Source: DASQHW01 sp038209365 (lineage in GTDB: Bacteria > Actinomycetota > Acidimicrobiia > IMCC26256 > PALSA-610). From it: DNA of 38,381 bases. Each line of letters starts with the position of its first letter. The stretch's first letter is position 1. The notes beneath the pieces are model-generated. The model worked only from the letters and a program-made list of their open reading frames with translations. It was not told the origin of the DNA and did not search any database. The stretch is from the NCBI GenBank assembly GCA_038209365.1, contig JBBQXS010000042.1, positions 1 through 38,381 on the forward strand. The letters are read 5' to 3'. The translations under genes and the position numbers were made by a program. Of this stretch, positions 6,834 through 15,501 are shown in pieces.

Positions 6834-8104
6834 GCGGTCGCCACCTCGTGGTGGCTCGGTCCGCGTTCGTTGTTCTGAGTGCGGCACTGCTCGCGGCGAC
6901 GTGCAGCGCGAGCAACAGCGACCGGGCGCCGCGCCACGCTCCCGAAATGCGCGCGCCTGCGCCCGCGCCCGGCTTCGACGGCAAGGAGATCCACCTCGGA
7001 ATTGTGTCACCGAGGACCGGACTCTCCGCCGACATCGGCGCAGCAATCTCGACGGGCAATCGCCTCTACTGGGACAACGTCAACGCGCAGGGAGGAATTG
7101 CAGGAAAGTATCGAGTGCAGCTCATCGCAATCGACGCGCAAGACTTCGAGTCGGTTGCCGTGCAGGGCTTCGACGCTGTCCAGTCCGGCGTGGTGTTGTT
7201 CAACCAGATCTACGGGACGCGAGCCATCCGTGCGATCCTGCCGCGACTGCGGATGCTCGGCATGATCGCGGCACCGGCCACATTCGATGACGACTGGATC
7301 CGAGAGCCCAACCTGTTGCCGGTCGGCGCGCCTTCGGACCTTCAGGCCATCAACGCGATCGCCTACGTCGCTCAGCATGCCGGCGGGGAACGACAACCGC
7401 TGTGTGTCCTCCGCGAAGACGATACCTACGGTCGGTGGGGTGATGACGGCATCAAGTTCGCGTCGCGATCGCTCGGTGTGCCGGTCGTCGCCGACCTCAC
7501 CTTCGAGCCGATCGCAACCGACTTCCACGAACAGCTCGACGCGCTCACTGCCGCGCATTGCCGGATCGTCATCTACAGCGGGCTTCCGTTTCACACACAA
7601 GGGTTGATGAGCCAGGCCGTTCGACAACGGTTCGCTCCGCGCTGGATCGGGCTCGCGCGCGGCTGGCGCGCGTCCTTCGCGACCGACCCCGCGATCCGCT
7701 CATACCTCGAGGCGCACTTCTGGCTTGCCAGTGAGGGCCCAACTTGGGGTGACACCTCGGTTCCCGGGATGGCCAAGCTGGTCGACGCGGCGCGGCGTGC
7801 GAACGTGATGCCCGATGCCAACGTCATGTTCGGGTACATACAGTCGATGGCCGTGCGCCGGGTTCTCGAACGCGCAGTCGCACACCGCGATCTCAGCCGG
7901 GCGTCCGTCTTGAACGCGACCGGCGAGTTGGGCCGCGTCAGCTTCGAGGGCCTCGTCGGCGACTACAGCTACGGCGTGCGAGCGATCGACCGTGACCCGC
8001 CCCGCGCGACAACGATCTTCGCGGTCGACCCATCGGCGCCAGGTGGCCTCGTCGTCCGCGATCGCGTCGCGAGCGAGACCGCACGCAAGTTTCCCGTCGG
8101 GTGA
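6830..8104 (+). CDS. Branched-chain amino acid-type ABC transporter substrate-binding protein (LivK-like)
   Basis: Start GTG 6830, sharing four bases with the stop of the preceding lipoprotein gene. The 424-residue product has a signal with lipobox-like LAATC near residue 25. The family opening follows: IHLGIVSPRTGLSADIGAAI, then the WDNVNAQGGIAG block, LIAIDAQD, and FNQIYGTRAIRAILPRL. This two-lobe periplasmic-binding fold (Peripla_BP_6) binds amino acids, amides or aromatic acids outside the cell and delivers them to LivHM-FG permeases. No LivM, LivF or LivG is in the window and the only LivH-like gene (8458-8933, opposite strand) is decayed. The protein may therefore serve another importer or have a sensing role. 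Ligand unknown. Confidence 0.85.
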   Translation: MSGRHLVVARSAFVVLSAALLAATCSASNSDRAPRHAPEMRAPAPAPGFDGKEIHLGIVSPRTGLSADIGAAISTGNRLYWDNVNAQGGIAGKYRVQLIAIDAQDFESVAVQGFDAVQSGVVLFNQIYGTRAIRAILPRLRMLGMIAAPATFDDDWIREPNLLPVGAPSDLQAINAIAYVAQHAGGERQPLCVLREDDTYGRWGDDGIKFASRSLGVPVVADLTFEPIATDFHEQLDALTAAHCRIVIYSGLPFHTQGLMSQAVRQRFAPRWIGLARGWRASFATDPAIRSYLEAHFWLASEGPTWGDTSVPGMAKLVDAARRANVMPDANVMFGYIQSMAVRRVLERAVAHRDLSRASVLNATGELGRVSFEGLVGDYSYGVRAIDRDPPRATTIFAVDPSAPGGLVVRDRVASETARKFPVG

Positions 8105-8457
8105 CGGCCCGAGGGACGCGGGCCGCGAACGACTTGGTCCATAACTCACGCTCGTGACAGACCCATAACTGCCAGTGAGTATCTGGTGGTGCTGGTCGGG
8201 TCCACTGTGGTGTTGGTCGGCCGCTACGTTCAGTGCTCGCATGTTGGTCTGACGTGTTGTTGCACCGTGGTTGGTTGGGTGCTTGTCGACCGGTGTGCAC
8301 GAGTGGGATTGGGCACGCCCCGTTCCGGAGCGTGATGGAGCTCGCCCGTTAGGAGCAATGTGTTCGTCAGATCTCGTTCACGGGACGTGCGTGCCACCCC
8401 TTGACCGTTGAGCTGAGAAGGGATGGCGATGACCATCGTCGAGACAATGCGCCTCGA
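8105..8457. other. Gene-free T/G-rich stretch
   Basis: About 350 bases between the LivK-like gene and the LivH remnant. The plus strand from 8180 to 8290 is unusually rich in TGGT/TGTTG words compared with the neighbours. A good-looking GAGAAGGG followed by ATG at 8423 leads only into a short frame antisense to the LivH remnant. No RNA gene, inverted repeat pair or transposase could be supported, although the composition change would fit a foreign or mobile fragment. Confidence 0.35.
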
Positions 8458-8933
8458 TCACGGGCGTATAAGCGACGCGCCGAGCCACTGCGGCAGGAAC
8501 AGCGCCAGTGCGATCAACACCTGTGAGACACGAAAGGGTAGCGAACGCCAGCACGAAACGGGCGGCGCGGAAGAAGCGCCGGGTCACCAGTGTCTCGACG
8601 AGGACACTGAGGGGGATTGCCGCGACCACGAGCCTGGCGAAGCCAAGAAGTAGTTCAGGTGCAGCGTTGCGCCAGCTAGCAGTACCGCGAGCGTGGCCGG
8701 CGCCGCGTCGAGATCGCCTTGCGCGAGTTTCACGATGCGATTTGGTGCGGTAGATGAGCGCGATACCCGCTGCGATCAACGCGATGCGTCCACCGACGAG
8801 CGCACTTGTCGATGACGCCGAGCGGCCCTGGAAACGGCTTCCACAACACGGCGACGGCGAGAACGACGGCACCGGCCGCGGGCCGGCGCCACCGTCGGGC
8901 GAGTGACTTCACCGGTTCGATCACCTGCCGCAC
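8458..8933 (-). pseudogene. LivH-type ABC permease remnant with several frameshifts
   Basis: Across three minus-strand frames one family sequence can be followed: GTG 8933 (RQVIEPVKSLARRW), KPFPGPLGV, then SALVGGRIALIAAGIALIYR, then NRIVKLAQGDLDAAPATLAV, LHLNYFLA, then ARLVVAAIPLSVLVETLVTR, RFFRAARFVLAF, and VLIALALFLPQWLGASLIRP ending at TGA 8458-8460. The ALxYRTNRIxxxAQGDLxAxPA and RRFFRAxR blocks are signature regions of LivH-like permeases (family knowledge). At least three frame changes and loss of the second half make it nonfunctional. It starts divergently from the TetR gene, with an operator between, and would have been the membrane partner of the LivK-like protein. Confidence 0.6.
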
Positions 8934-8996
8934 GGGCTCCCACCGGACGTCTCGCGGCGCATCGTTTCGCCCGCCCCGGGGAGGGGGCTCGCGAAC

Positions 8997-9014
8997 TTAC
9001 GGTAACGTAACCCT
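8997..9014. promoter_or_regulatory. TetR-type operator palindrome, site 2
   Basis: TTACGGTAACGTAACCCT contains TTACG and CGTAA arms around GTAA, and the GGTAACGTAACC core also present at 18468-18479. It ends five bases before the ATG of the TetR gene and lies 64 bases from the LivH remnant start, so binding would block both directions. Autoregulation by the adjacent TetR is the simplest reading. Confidence 0.65.
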
Positions 9015-9018
9015 TCGT

Positions 9019-9615
9019 ATGGTGTCGATCCCGTCCCCGCACGAGCGCCCGAGCCGACAGCGCGCGTCGGAACGTCGTGCCCAACTGCTCGACGCGGCCG
9101 CCGACCTCCTGGCCGAACGTGGCGTCGCCGGCCTCACAATGGAGGCGCTCGCGGCGCGGGCCGGCGTAAGCAAGGCGCTGCCGTACCGTCACTTCGACAA
9201 CGCGGACGACGCGCTTGTCGCGCTGTACCACCGCGAGCTCGACGACTTGGCGCAGCGGATCGCCAGCGCCGTGCGTTCGGTCGAGCCCGGCGACGCGACG
9301 ATCCGCGCCGCTGTACACGCGTACTTCGACGCGGTCGCAGCGCGCGGCGCCGTCCTCGCGCGGCTCGCGGGGGCCGGTTCTCCGGTGCCCGACCTTGCGG
9401 GCGGTCGCGAGGCGCCGCAGGGCGTCGCCCAACTTCTCACCGCGGCCTATGGGATTCGCGGTCGACGCGTCGTGGTGCTCGCGAGCGTCGTCACCGCCGC
9501 AGTCACCGCCGCGAGCGACGCCTGGGGTCGTGGCGATGCGGGTCGGTCAGTGTGCGAACAGATCGCGACGCACGCGGTGCTCGGCGCCATTCACGAAGTC
9601 ATCGACCGCGCGTAG
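9019..9615 (+). CDS. TetR/AcrR-family transcriptional regulator, candidate island regulator
   Basis: I choose ATG 9019, which sits directly after the operator; the longer open frame upstream runs through the operator and lacks similarity. The 198-residue protein has the N-terminal HTH: RRAQLLDAAADLLAERG, then LTMEALAARAGVSKALPYRH and FDNADDALVALYHREL. The recognition helix is VSKALPYRHF. The C-terminal helical ligand-binding domain (residues about 70-198) has no diagnostic motif. TetR proteins are usually repressors released by a small molecule. Because its putative site recurs before three other gene blocks, it is the best candidate regulator of the catabolic module. Its last 17 bases overlap the 3' end of the opposing GH2 gene. 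A truncated paralogue with the same GVSKALPYRHFDNADD segment lies at 17956-18301. Confidence 0.88.
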   Translation: MVSIPSPHERPSRQRASERRAQLLDAAADLLAERGVAGLTMEALAARAGVSKALPYRHFDNADDALVALYHRELDDLAQRIASAVRSVEPGDATIRAAVHAYFDAVAARGAVLARLAGAGSPVPDLAGGREAPQGVAQLLTAAYGIRGRRVVVLASVVTAAVTAASDAWGRGDAGRSVCEQIATHAVLGAIHEVIDRA

Positions 9616-11359
9616 CGGCGGCGATCTTCTCGAACGCGACTTTCGGCGAGCGGTCCTTCCGCAGCAGTCCGTTGCCTTCCTGGTAGGTATCGGTGAGCTG
9701 CGTCCAGCACGCGCCGGCGAGTCCATCGCTCGCGTGACACGCGGCCCAGAGCGCCGCGTACCGTTCGAGGAGCTCGTCGGGCGTCTTCACCATCTGGTAG
9801 CCCCACGTGGCGCCACCTTCGTCGAGCGAGATCCCCCCGAACTCCGACAGCACGACGGCGCGCCCGTCGGCACCGCGTCGGGCGAGGTCGACTTTCCGTC
9901 CGCCGGGGAGACCGTCACGAACCACTCGGTCGACGGCCTCGCGCGTCGCGAATCGCTCGGCCAGCGCGTGGGCGTCCTGGGTGTAGTCGTGCACACCCAC
10001 GATCTGGCCGCCGCTCGTCTCCCAACCATCGTTGGCCGACACCGGCCGGGTACCGTCGAGTGCCCTCGCGATCGCCGTCATCGCGTCGATGAGTGCGCGC
10101 TGGCGCGCGTCTGTCGCCGCGGCCGGGACCCCCCAGGACTCGTTGATCGGGACCCATGCAATCACCGACGGATGACTGCGATACGTCTCCACGACGCGGC
10201 GCCACTCGTCGAGCATGCGCGCGGCCGACGTCATGCCCGGGCGGTATGCGCTCGGCATTTCCACCCAAGCGAGCATCCCGAGCCGGTCGGCCCACGCGAA
10301 CCACCGCGGATCCTCTGTCTTTTGATGTTTCCGCACGCCGTTGAACCCCAGCCGCGAGATGCATTCGATGTCGGCACGGATCGCAGCGTTGTCTGGCGGG
10401 GTGAGCCCGGTCTCGGGCCAGTATCCCTGATCGAGCACGAAGCGGAGCCAGTACGGGCGTCCGTTCAGGCGCACCGCACCGTCCTCGGCGGAAACCGTGC
10501 GCAACGCGGTGTAGCTCCGCACCTCGTCGACCACCGCGCCGCCGTCATCGACGAGCGCGATCACGGCATCGAGCAGCACAGGGCGGCGCGGCCACCACAC
10601 GAGCGCCGAGCGGTCGTCGATGCCGCCGTCACCGATCCTGGTCGTGACCTGAACTTCCGGTTGCCGCGCGCGCGTCGCGGCCTCGGCAACCCGCCGACCA
10701 TCGACCGACAGTTGCACCCGCAGCGTGCACGAGCCCGCGTCCGAACCCTCGATGCGGGCCCGCAACGTGAGCACCATCTCGTCGACATCGCAGACCCAGT
10801 CGAGCGCGGCGATGCGCACGGACGGCACGTGCTCGATCCACACGCTGCGCCAGATCCCGGTCGTGCGCGGATACCAGATCGCGTGCGGCTCCTCGCGCCA
10901 TTCCTGCTTGCCGCGCGGCGCGTCGAGGTCGGCGGGATCGTCGACCGCTTCCACGACGACCTCGGCGTCACGGTTCGCGTCGAGGGCGTCAGTGATGTCG
11001 AACGAGAACGGGTCGTATCCTCCGGCATGCTCGCCGACCATGTGACCGTTGACGAAACATCGAGCGACGCGGTCGACCGCGCCGAGATGGAACAGCACGC
11101 GACGATCGGACGGGCGCTCGACCGCGATCCTGCGGCGGTAGGCCACGCGTCCGAGGCGGTCGCTGGTGGCGATGCCGCTCGCCGCAGTCTCCGGCGCGTA
11201 TGGCACGCAGATCTTTCGTGCGAACGACGCGCGTACCGGGTCGTCCGGGACGTCGGCGCTGAAGTCCCAGAAACCGTCGAGCAGTGCGACCGGACGCCGC
11301 AACAGCGGTTGCGGATGCGCGGTCGGATCGTCAACGCCGAGCGGGTCACTCACGCGCAT
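9599..11359 (-). CDS. Glycoside hydrolase family 2 (beta-glucuronidase/beta-galactosidase-like)
   Basis: Start ATG 11359 overlaps the end of the upstream acyl-CoA synthetase gene by 14 bases; GTG 11353 is possible. The 586-residue protein has the GH2 order: jelly-roll sugar-binding domain (LLDGFWDFSADVP through GRVAYRRRI, GAVDRVARCFVNG, HAGGYDPFSFDIT), Ig-like domain, then a TIM barrel with GVRKHQKTEDPRW. The acid/base glutamate is in PINESWG (N406-E407) and the probable nucleophile in VVLSEFGG (E506). No signal peptide, so it acts in the cytoplasm on imported glycosides. It hydrolyses terminal beta-linked sugars; which sugar is not resolved. Overlap with a CoA ligase gene suggests the glycosidase releases a carboxylic aglycone that the ligase activates (inference). 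The C-terminal YQEGNGLLRKDRSPK is typical of GH2 enzymes. Confidence 0.88.
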   Translation of the reverse strand: MRVSDPLGVDDPTAHPQPLLRRPVALLDGFWDFSADVPDDPVRASFARKICVPYAPETAASGIATSDRLGRVAYRRRIAVERPSDRRVLFHLGAVDRVARCFVNGHMVGEHAGGYDPFSFDITDALDANRDAEVVVEAVDDPADLDAPRGKQEWREEPHAIWYPRTTGIWRSVWIEHVPSVRIAALDWVCDVDEMVLTLRARIEGSDAGSCTLRVQLSVDGRRVAEAATRARQPEVQVTTRIGDGGIDDRSALVWWPRRPVLLDAVIALVDDGGAVVDEVRSYTALRTVSAEDGAVRLNGRPYWLRFVLDQGYWPETGLTPPDNAAIRADIECISRLGFNGVRKHQKTEDPRWFAWADRLGMLAWVEMPSAYRPGMTSAARMLDEWRRVVETYRSHPSVIAWVPINESWGVPAAATDARQRALIDAMTAIARALDGTRPVSANDGWETSGGQIVGVHDYTQDAHALAERFATREAVDRVVRDGLPGGRKVDLARRGADGRAVVLSEFGGISLDEGGATWGYQMVKTPDELLERYAALWAACHASDGLAGACWTQLTDTYQEGNGLLRKDRSPKVAFEKIAAATRGR

Positions 11360-12998
11360 TTCCCTGCGGCGAACACGCATCGAAGAGCGCACGCGCGGCG
11401 CGATAGTCGGCCTTGCCGCTCGGCGACCGGGGCACAGTGTCGACGAATGCCAGCGCGCCCGGGAGCTTGTAACTCGCCAGTGTGCCTCGCGCCGCGGCCA
11501 AGACGTCTTCCGGCTCAGCCGTCTGGTCGACTACGGAGGCGACCGCCACGACACGCTGCCCGAAGCGTTCGTCGGCGACACCGAACACGAGGCAGTCGTC
11601 GACGGCAGGTAAGCGCTTCAACGCTTCTTCGACCTCCTCGGGGAACACCTTCTCGCCGCCGGTATTGATGCACTGCGACCCTCGCCCGACAAGCGTCAGC
11701 GAGCCGTCGAGTTCGACGGCTGCCCAGTCTCCGGGGAATGAGTAGCGGCGTCCCTCGACTTCGCGGAAGGTCGCCTGCGACTTCACCGCGTCCTTGTAGT
11801 ACTCGTCGGGAACGCCGACCGACAACGCGATGCGACCGACCCCGCCCGAACCCGGCGTGACGTCCCGGTCGTGCCCGTCGAGCACGCGCACGCCCGGTAC
11901 CGGACGGAACCTGCCAGTGGGCGGCACGCGCCCCGGCGACGCGACGGACACACCCATCAGCCCTTCGGTCGACGAGATGTAGTCGAGGATCGTCGCATGC
12001 GGCAGCCGCTCGAGCAGACCGGTCTTGACTTCCGTCGAAAACATGGCGCCCGACGACGAGATGTACCGGACGCATTCGAGGTCACGCGGACAACGGCTTC
12101 GTTCGAGCTCGCGCAGCATCGGACGCGCGAACGGATCACCGACGACGCCGATGATGTCGACCCGTTCGCGCGCAACCGTGTCCCACAGCTCGGCCGTGTC
12201 GAAATGCCGGTTGCGCAGCAACACCATGCGCCCGCCGAGCACCAAGGCCGTCTGCATGCCGATGACGAGCCCGGTGCCGTGCATCAGCGGGCAGGCGGGC
12301 AGGGTCACGACGTGGCGGCCCTCGTCATGCAATCGGCGCGCGACCTCGACGGTTGCCACGATGTCGTGCACCGGCTGCTCGCCGAACAAGGGTGGAACAC
12401 CGGCCTGCAACGCAGCCACGCCGGGGCCGACGCGTCCGACGACCCCTTTCGGCAGGCCGGTCGTGCCGCCGGTGTAGGTCATCACCCGATCGCGCCCGCT
12501 GCGCGGGATGCGCGCGAGCGGCTCGTGCGCCGCAATCAGCTCGCGGTATCTCGCGGCGCCGGACACACGCTGGACATCCGTGTCATCGACTTCGACGAAG
12601 ATCTTGACGGCGCGGGCACGCGCCCGAATCGCTGCAACCCGCTCGCCCAGGCTCGCGTGATAGATGAGCGCTTCGGCGCCGGCATTCTCGAGGATGTACA
12701 ACAACTCCTCGTCGAGGTACCGGTAGTTCACGTTGACGGGAATCGCACGCAGCTTCAGCGCCGCGAAGTACGACTCGGCATACTCGGGCGAGTTGACGAG
12801 AAACTGCGCGACCCGCGACCCGGCACTGACCCCCGCCGTGCGCAATCCCGCCGCGAGGCGGGCTGCTCGCTCGTCGAACGCCGCCCACGAGCGACGCACC
12901 TCGCCCTGTACGAGCGCGATGGCGTCGGGAACCGCGTCGGCGATCGCCTCCCACAGCGTCGCCCAATGGTGTTCTGGATCTTGCGGCGTGGCGCTCAT
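11346..12998 (-). CDS. AMP-dependent acyl-CoA synthetase/ligase (FadD-like)
   Basis: 550 residues from ATG 12998. The ANL-superfamily motifs are all visible: PVNVNYRYLDEELLYIL near residue 88, the phosphate-binding YTGGTTGLPKG at 175-185, YISSTEGLMG, the INTGGEKVFPEEVEEAL hinge/A8 region and C-terminal PRSPSGKADYRAAR with the catalytic lysine. The enzyme makes an acyl-adenylate from a carboxylic acid and ATP and then the CoA thioester, in the cytoplasm. Chain length or aromatic preference cannot be read from sequence by eye. It is first in a two-gene unit with the GH2 glycosidase and is divergent, over 44 bases, from a PhyH dioxygenase that could hydroxylate the CoA ester (inference). A partial TTACGGTGTGTAC match to the operator half-site in that gap is weak. 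Confidence 0.9.
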   Translation of the reverse strand: MSATPQDPEHHWATLWEAIADAVPDAIALVQGEVRRSWAAFDERAARLAAGLRTAGVSAGSRVAQFLVNSPEYAESYFAALKLRAIPVNVNYRYLDEELLYILENAGAEALIYHASLGERVAAIRARARAVKIFVEVDDTDVQRVSGAARYRELIAAHEPLARIPRSGRDRVMTYTGGTTGLPKGVVGRVGPGVAALQAGVPPLFGEQPVHDIVATVEVARRLHDEGRHVVTLPACPLMHGTGLVIGMQTALVLGGRMVLLRNRHFDTAELWDTVARERVDIIGVVGDPFARPMLRELERSRCPRDLECVRYISSSGAMFSTEVKTGLLERLPHATILDYISSTEGLMGVSVASPGRVPPTGRFRPVPGVRVLDGHDRDVTPGSGGVGRIALSVGVPDEYYKDAVKSQATFREVEGRRYSFPGDWAAVELDGSLTLVGRGSQCINTGGEKVFPEEVEEALKRLPAVDDCLVFGVADERFGQRVVAVASVVDQTAEPEDVLAAARGTLASYKLPGALAFVDTVPRSPSGKADYRAARALFDACSPQGNARE

Positions 12999-13042
12999 TA
13001 CGGTGTGTACAGTTTCCCGTCACTCTTCGGTTCGGTGCCAGC

Positions 13043-13936
13043 ATGCCTGCCCACATCCGCAAGCCAGATCCTGTCGACGGCAACCGGGACCTCCGATTCC
13101 ATCCTGCCGATCCGTCCCGGGCGGCGACGCTGACCGCCGACCAGATCGAGCACTACAACGGCGCCGGGTTCGTTCCTGCGCTCGACATCTTCGACAGCGA
13201 GGCGGCCGCGGCGATTGGTCAATACATCGACTGGCTGCTCGGCGCGGTGCTGGGCGCGGGCGACCGCCGCAACTCCTATTCGATCAACGTCTATCACCTC
13301 GTATGTCGAGGTTTGTTCGATATCGCTCTCGAGCCGCGGATCCTTGATTGCGTGCAGGACATCCTCGGGCCGAACTTCGTGTGCTGGGGCACGCACCTCT
13401 TCGCCAAGCTTCCCGGCGACGGAAAGGAAGTCCCGTTCCACCAGGACGCGGTGTACTGGCCGCTCACGCCGAGCAAGAGCGTGACGGTGTGGCTGGCCAT
13501 CGACGACGTCGACGAGCACAACGCGGCCATGCAGTTCGTCGGCGGCAGTCATCTGTACGGGCCGTTCGAACACGAGATCCTCGGACTTGACGGGACGCGC
13601 GTTCTGGGGCGGCGCGCAGTCGGCATCGAACGGTGTGGCGAGCGGTATCTCAACGTGTTGCGCGCCGGCCAGGCATCGCTCCACTCCGATCTGTTGCTCC
13701 ACGGCTCGACGCCGAACGCGTCGAATCGCCGCCGCGCCGGACTCACGTTGCGTTACGCAGCGGCCGATGTGCGGCTCATCGAAGGCTACGCGGACTGGCG
13801 CAAGACCGCCGTGCATTGCCGTCACGGTGATCCCCAGGGCTTTTGGTACAACCGCCGGCGACCCGACGGCGAACGACCGGACCTGATGGTCGACATGTGG
13901 GGTGAGTTCGACGGCCAACCGCTGGACACGAGCTGA
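13043..13936 (+). CDS. Phytanoyl-CoA dioxygenase (PhyH)-family Fe(II)/2-oxoglutarate oxygenase
   Basis: 297 residues from ATG 13043. The facial triad is visible: H133 and D135 in VPFHQDAVYW, and H220 in HSDLLLHGSTPNASNRRRAG. The arginine cluster after it supplies the 2-oxoglutarate carboxylate ligand. The loop QFVGGSHLYGP is typical for the family. Members hydroxylate the alpha carbon of acyl-CoAs or free natural products using O2 and 2-oxoglutarate, releasing CO2 and succinate. It is divergent from the acyl-CoA synthetase, which is consistent with a CoA-ester substrate (inference). It converges on the Coq4-like gene with 12 bases between stops. A second, more distant PhyH lies at 14656-15432. 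Confidence 0.88.
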   Translation: MPAHIRKPDPVDGNRDLRFHPADPSRAATLTADQIEHYNGAGFVPALDIFDSEAAAAIGQYIDWLLGAVLGAGDRRNSYSINVYHLVCRGLFDIALEPRILDCVQDILGPNFVCWGTHLFAKLPGDGKEVPFHQDAVYWPLTPSKSVTVWLAIDDVDEHNAAMQFVGGSHLYGPFEHEILGLDGTRVLGRRAVGIERCGERYLNVLRAGQASLHSDLLLHGSTPNASNRRRAGLTLRYAAADVRLIEGYADWRKTAVHCRHGDPQGFWYNRRRPDGERPDLMVDMWGEFDGQPLDTS

Positions 13937-13948
13937 GCAGTCGACGAG

Positions 13949-14659
13949 TTACGAGGCCAGCCTGGCAACCAGCGGGCTCGTGAAGACGTGGTACCGGTCG
14001 CGGACCTCCTCGAGCGATTCGTCGAGCATCTCTTCCCAACGTTCCGCCTGAATGTTGTCGACGGCGCGGCCGAGCTGCCAGCCGTCAGTGATCGCGTCCA
14101 TCAGTGGGACGATCGCGCTCGGGTTGACAAACGTCATCTTCGTCGTCACGACCGAGATCCACATGCCGAAGTACGGGAACTGGATCTGGGCGAGACAGAA
14201 CGCTTGAAGAGCGATCTCGCCGAGCCCAGAAGCGTCGTAGCCAGTGACGACGTGCAAGAAGTCGTGAGTCTGGAACCCGCGGAGCACCGCGTATTGCATC
14301 GGTTCCGGCATCCCGTCGAGTTGCCCGTTCGCGACGAGCATGTCGTGGAACTGCCGGTAGTTCATCGCGATCTGTGCGGTCAGGCCGTTGTCGACGATCC
14401 AGTCGTGGTAGGTGCGACCCAGCGTGCCGGTCGGCAACGCACGCAACCGTTCCAGGTCGAGTGGCTCGGCATAGTGCGCGCCCCGCGCGAAGTCGGCGAA
14501 GTGCGGGTCGTGCGCGAAGCCGTCGACGTATGCCTGCTTCACCTCCTCGGGCGCGTGCTTCCACCACTGGTTGAAGAGCAGGTGCACGGGGTTCTTGTCG
14601 GTCTCGTTGACCGTCGCGAGGAAGAGCTGTCCGAACTCGTCATCGATCATCGCACTCAT
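13949..14659 (-). CDS. Coq4-family protein
   Basis: Start ATG 14659 shares ATGA with the stop of the upstream PhyH gene; the longer open frame upstream is antisense to nothing recognisable and lies within that gene. The 236-residue product contains H132-D-F-L-H136-x11-E148, exactly the HDxxHx11E metal-site motif of Coq4, together with GRTYHDWIVDNGL, LRGFQTHDFLHVVTGYD and GEIALQAFCLAQ. Coq4 acts in ubiquinone biosynthesis at ring position C1 (established for eukaryotes and proteobacteria). Actinobacteria mainly use menaquinone and no other ubiquinone gene is present here. Coupling to a dioxygenase and an amidohydrolase instead suggests a role in converting a ring compound, possibly oxidative decarboxylation (inference). 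Confidence 0.82.
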   Translation of the reverse strand: MSAMIDDEFGQLFLATVNETDKNPVHLLFNQWWKHAPEEVKQAYVDGFAHDPHFADFARGAHYAEPLDLERLRALPTGTLGRTYHDWIVDNGLTAQIAMNYRQFHDMLVANGQLDGMPEPMQYAVLRGFQTHDFLHVVTGYDASGLGEIALQAFCLAQIQFPYFGMWISVVTTKMTFVNPSAIVPLMDAITDGWQLGRAVDNIQAERWEEMLDESLEEVRDRYHVFTSPLVARLAS

Positions 14660-15432
14660 AGCAGCTCCTCGACCTTGTCGAACTGGAATGGAAAGTCTTG
14701 CAGTGCGCCGCGGCCGGTCGGCTGCCACGACGGCAGGAGCGCCCGCCGATCGGTACGCGTGCGGTTCGGCGACGAGCAATGCACCAAGAACGCGCCGAAC
14801 CAGACCACCGACCCGGCGAGCGCTTCGAGCAGCACGGCGCGCGACACATCAATGGCGGCGGGATCGGCGAGAAAACACGTCGGATCGGCGGGATCGCGAC
14901 GCCGGGGTCCCTGCCGGTGCGACCCGGGGATGACACACAACGCGCCGTTGTCGGCCGTCGCGTCGTCGAGCAGCACCACTGCGGTGACGACGTCTTGCGC
15001 GGCGTCTCCCACCGCGACGTACCAGTAGGGGTAGTCCTGATGCCACGGGAACTCGCTGCCCTCACCGGCGCGTTTGAAGTTCAGCTTCGATGTGAACGGC
15101 GAGACGTCGCAACCCAGTTCCGCCCGGACCGGATTCGTCAGCCGGTCATCCGAGAACAGCGCTCGCAAGCAAGGATGCAGATGGTCGCACGGTTCGAGCA
15201 AGCGAATCTCCCGACTGCCGGCGGCCCACTCCCACTGAATGCTCGTACGCGACGAGAATTGGATGCGATGACCGTCGGCGAGCGTCGCCGACGGGCCCGC
15301 GCCATCGCGCGTCGCGCGCGTCTTTACCCGCGACGCGACATCCTCGACAGTCGCACGGAGCTCTTCGAGCTCGCCGCACCCGAGCACCGACTCGCGCACG
15401 AGGTAGCCAGCCTCGCCGAACGCCGCTCTCAT
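14656..15432 (-). CDS. Second PhyH-like Fe(II)/2-oxoglutarate dioxygenase
   Basis: 258 residues from ATG 15432. H131 and D133 in SEFPWHQDYPYWYVA, the loop GALCVIPGSHRQGP, and distal H218 in WFGAFLVHCSSPNRT form the expected iron site. Arginines at 224-230 can bind 2-oxoglutarate. The N-terminal FGEAGYLVRESVL is the usual PhyH opening. It is the middle gene of an amidohydrolase-PhyH-Coq4 operon: 69 bases behind the amidohydrolase and overlapping the Coq4 gene by four bases. Low similarity to the PhyH at 13043 implies different substrates rather than a recent duplication. Cytosolic; no signal peptide. Confidence 0.88.
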   Translation of the reverse strand: MRAAFGEAGYLVRESVLGCGELEELRATVEDVASRVKTRATRDGAGPSATLADGHRIQFSSRTSIQWEWAAGSREIRLLEPCDHLHPCLRALFSDDRLTNPVRAELGCDVSPFTSKLNFKRAGEGSEFPWHQDYPYWYVAVGDAAQDVVTAVVLLDDATADNGALCVIPGSHRQGPRRRDPADPTCFLADPAAIDVSRAVLLEALAGSVVWFGAFLVHCSSPNRTRTDRRALLPSWQPTGRGALQDFPFQFDKVEELL

Positions 15433-15501
15433 CCGAGCGCCTGGATCACGATCGCACGTCTCGCCCTGCGGCCATACCGCCGGAACCGTGGAACTGATCG
15501 A

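Noticed and set aside
8423..8653. ATG with good ribosome binding site starting MAMTIVETMRLDHG
   Set aside because: Frame is antisense to the LivH remnant, which has better family support; resembles no transposase that I can name.
12999..13042. Fifth possible TetR operator (TTACGGTGTGTAC) between CoA ligase and PhyH
   Set aside because: Only one half-site matches and no inverted partner is present.
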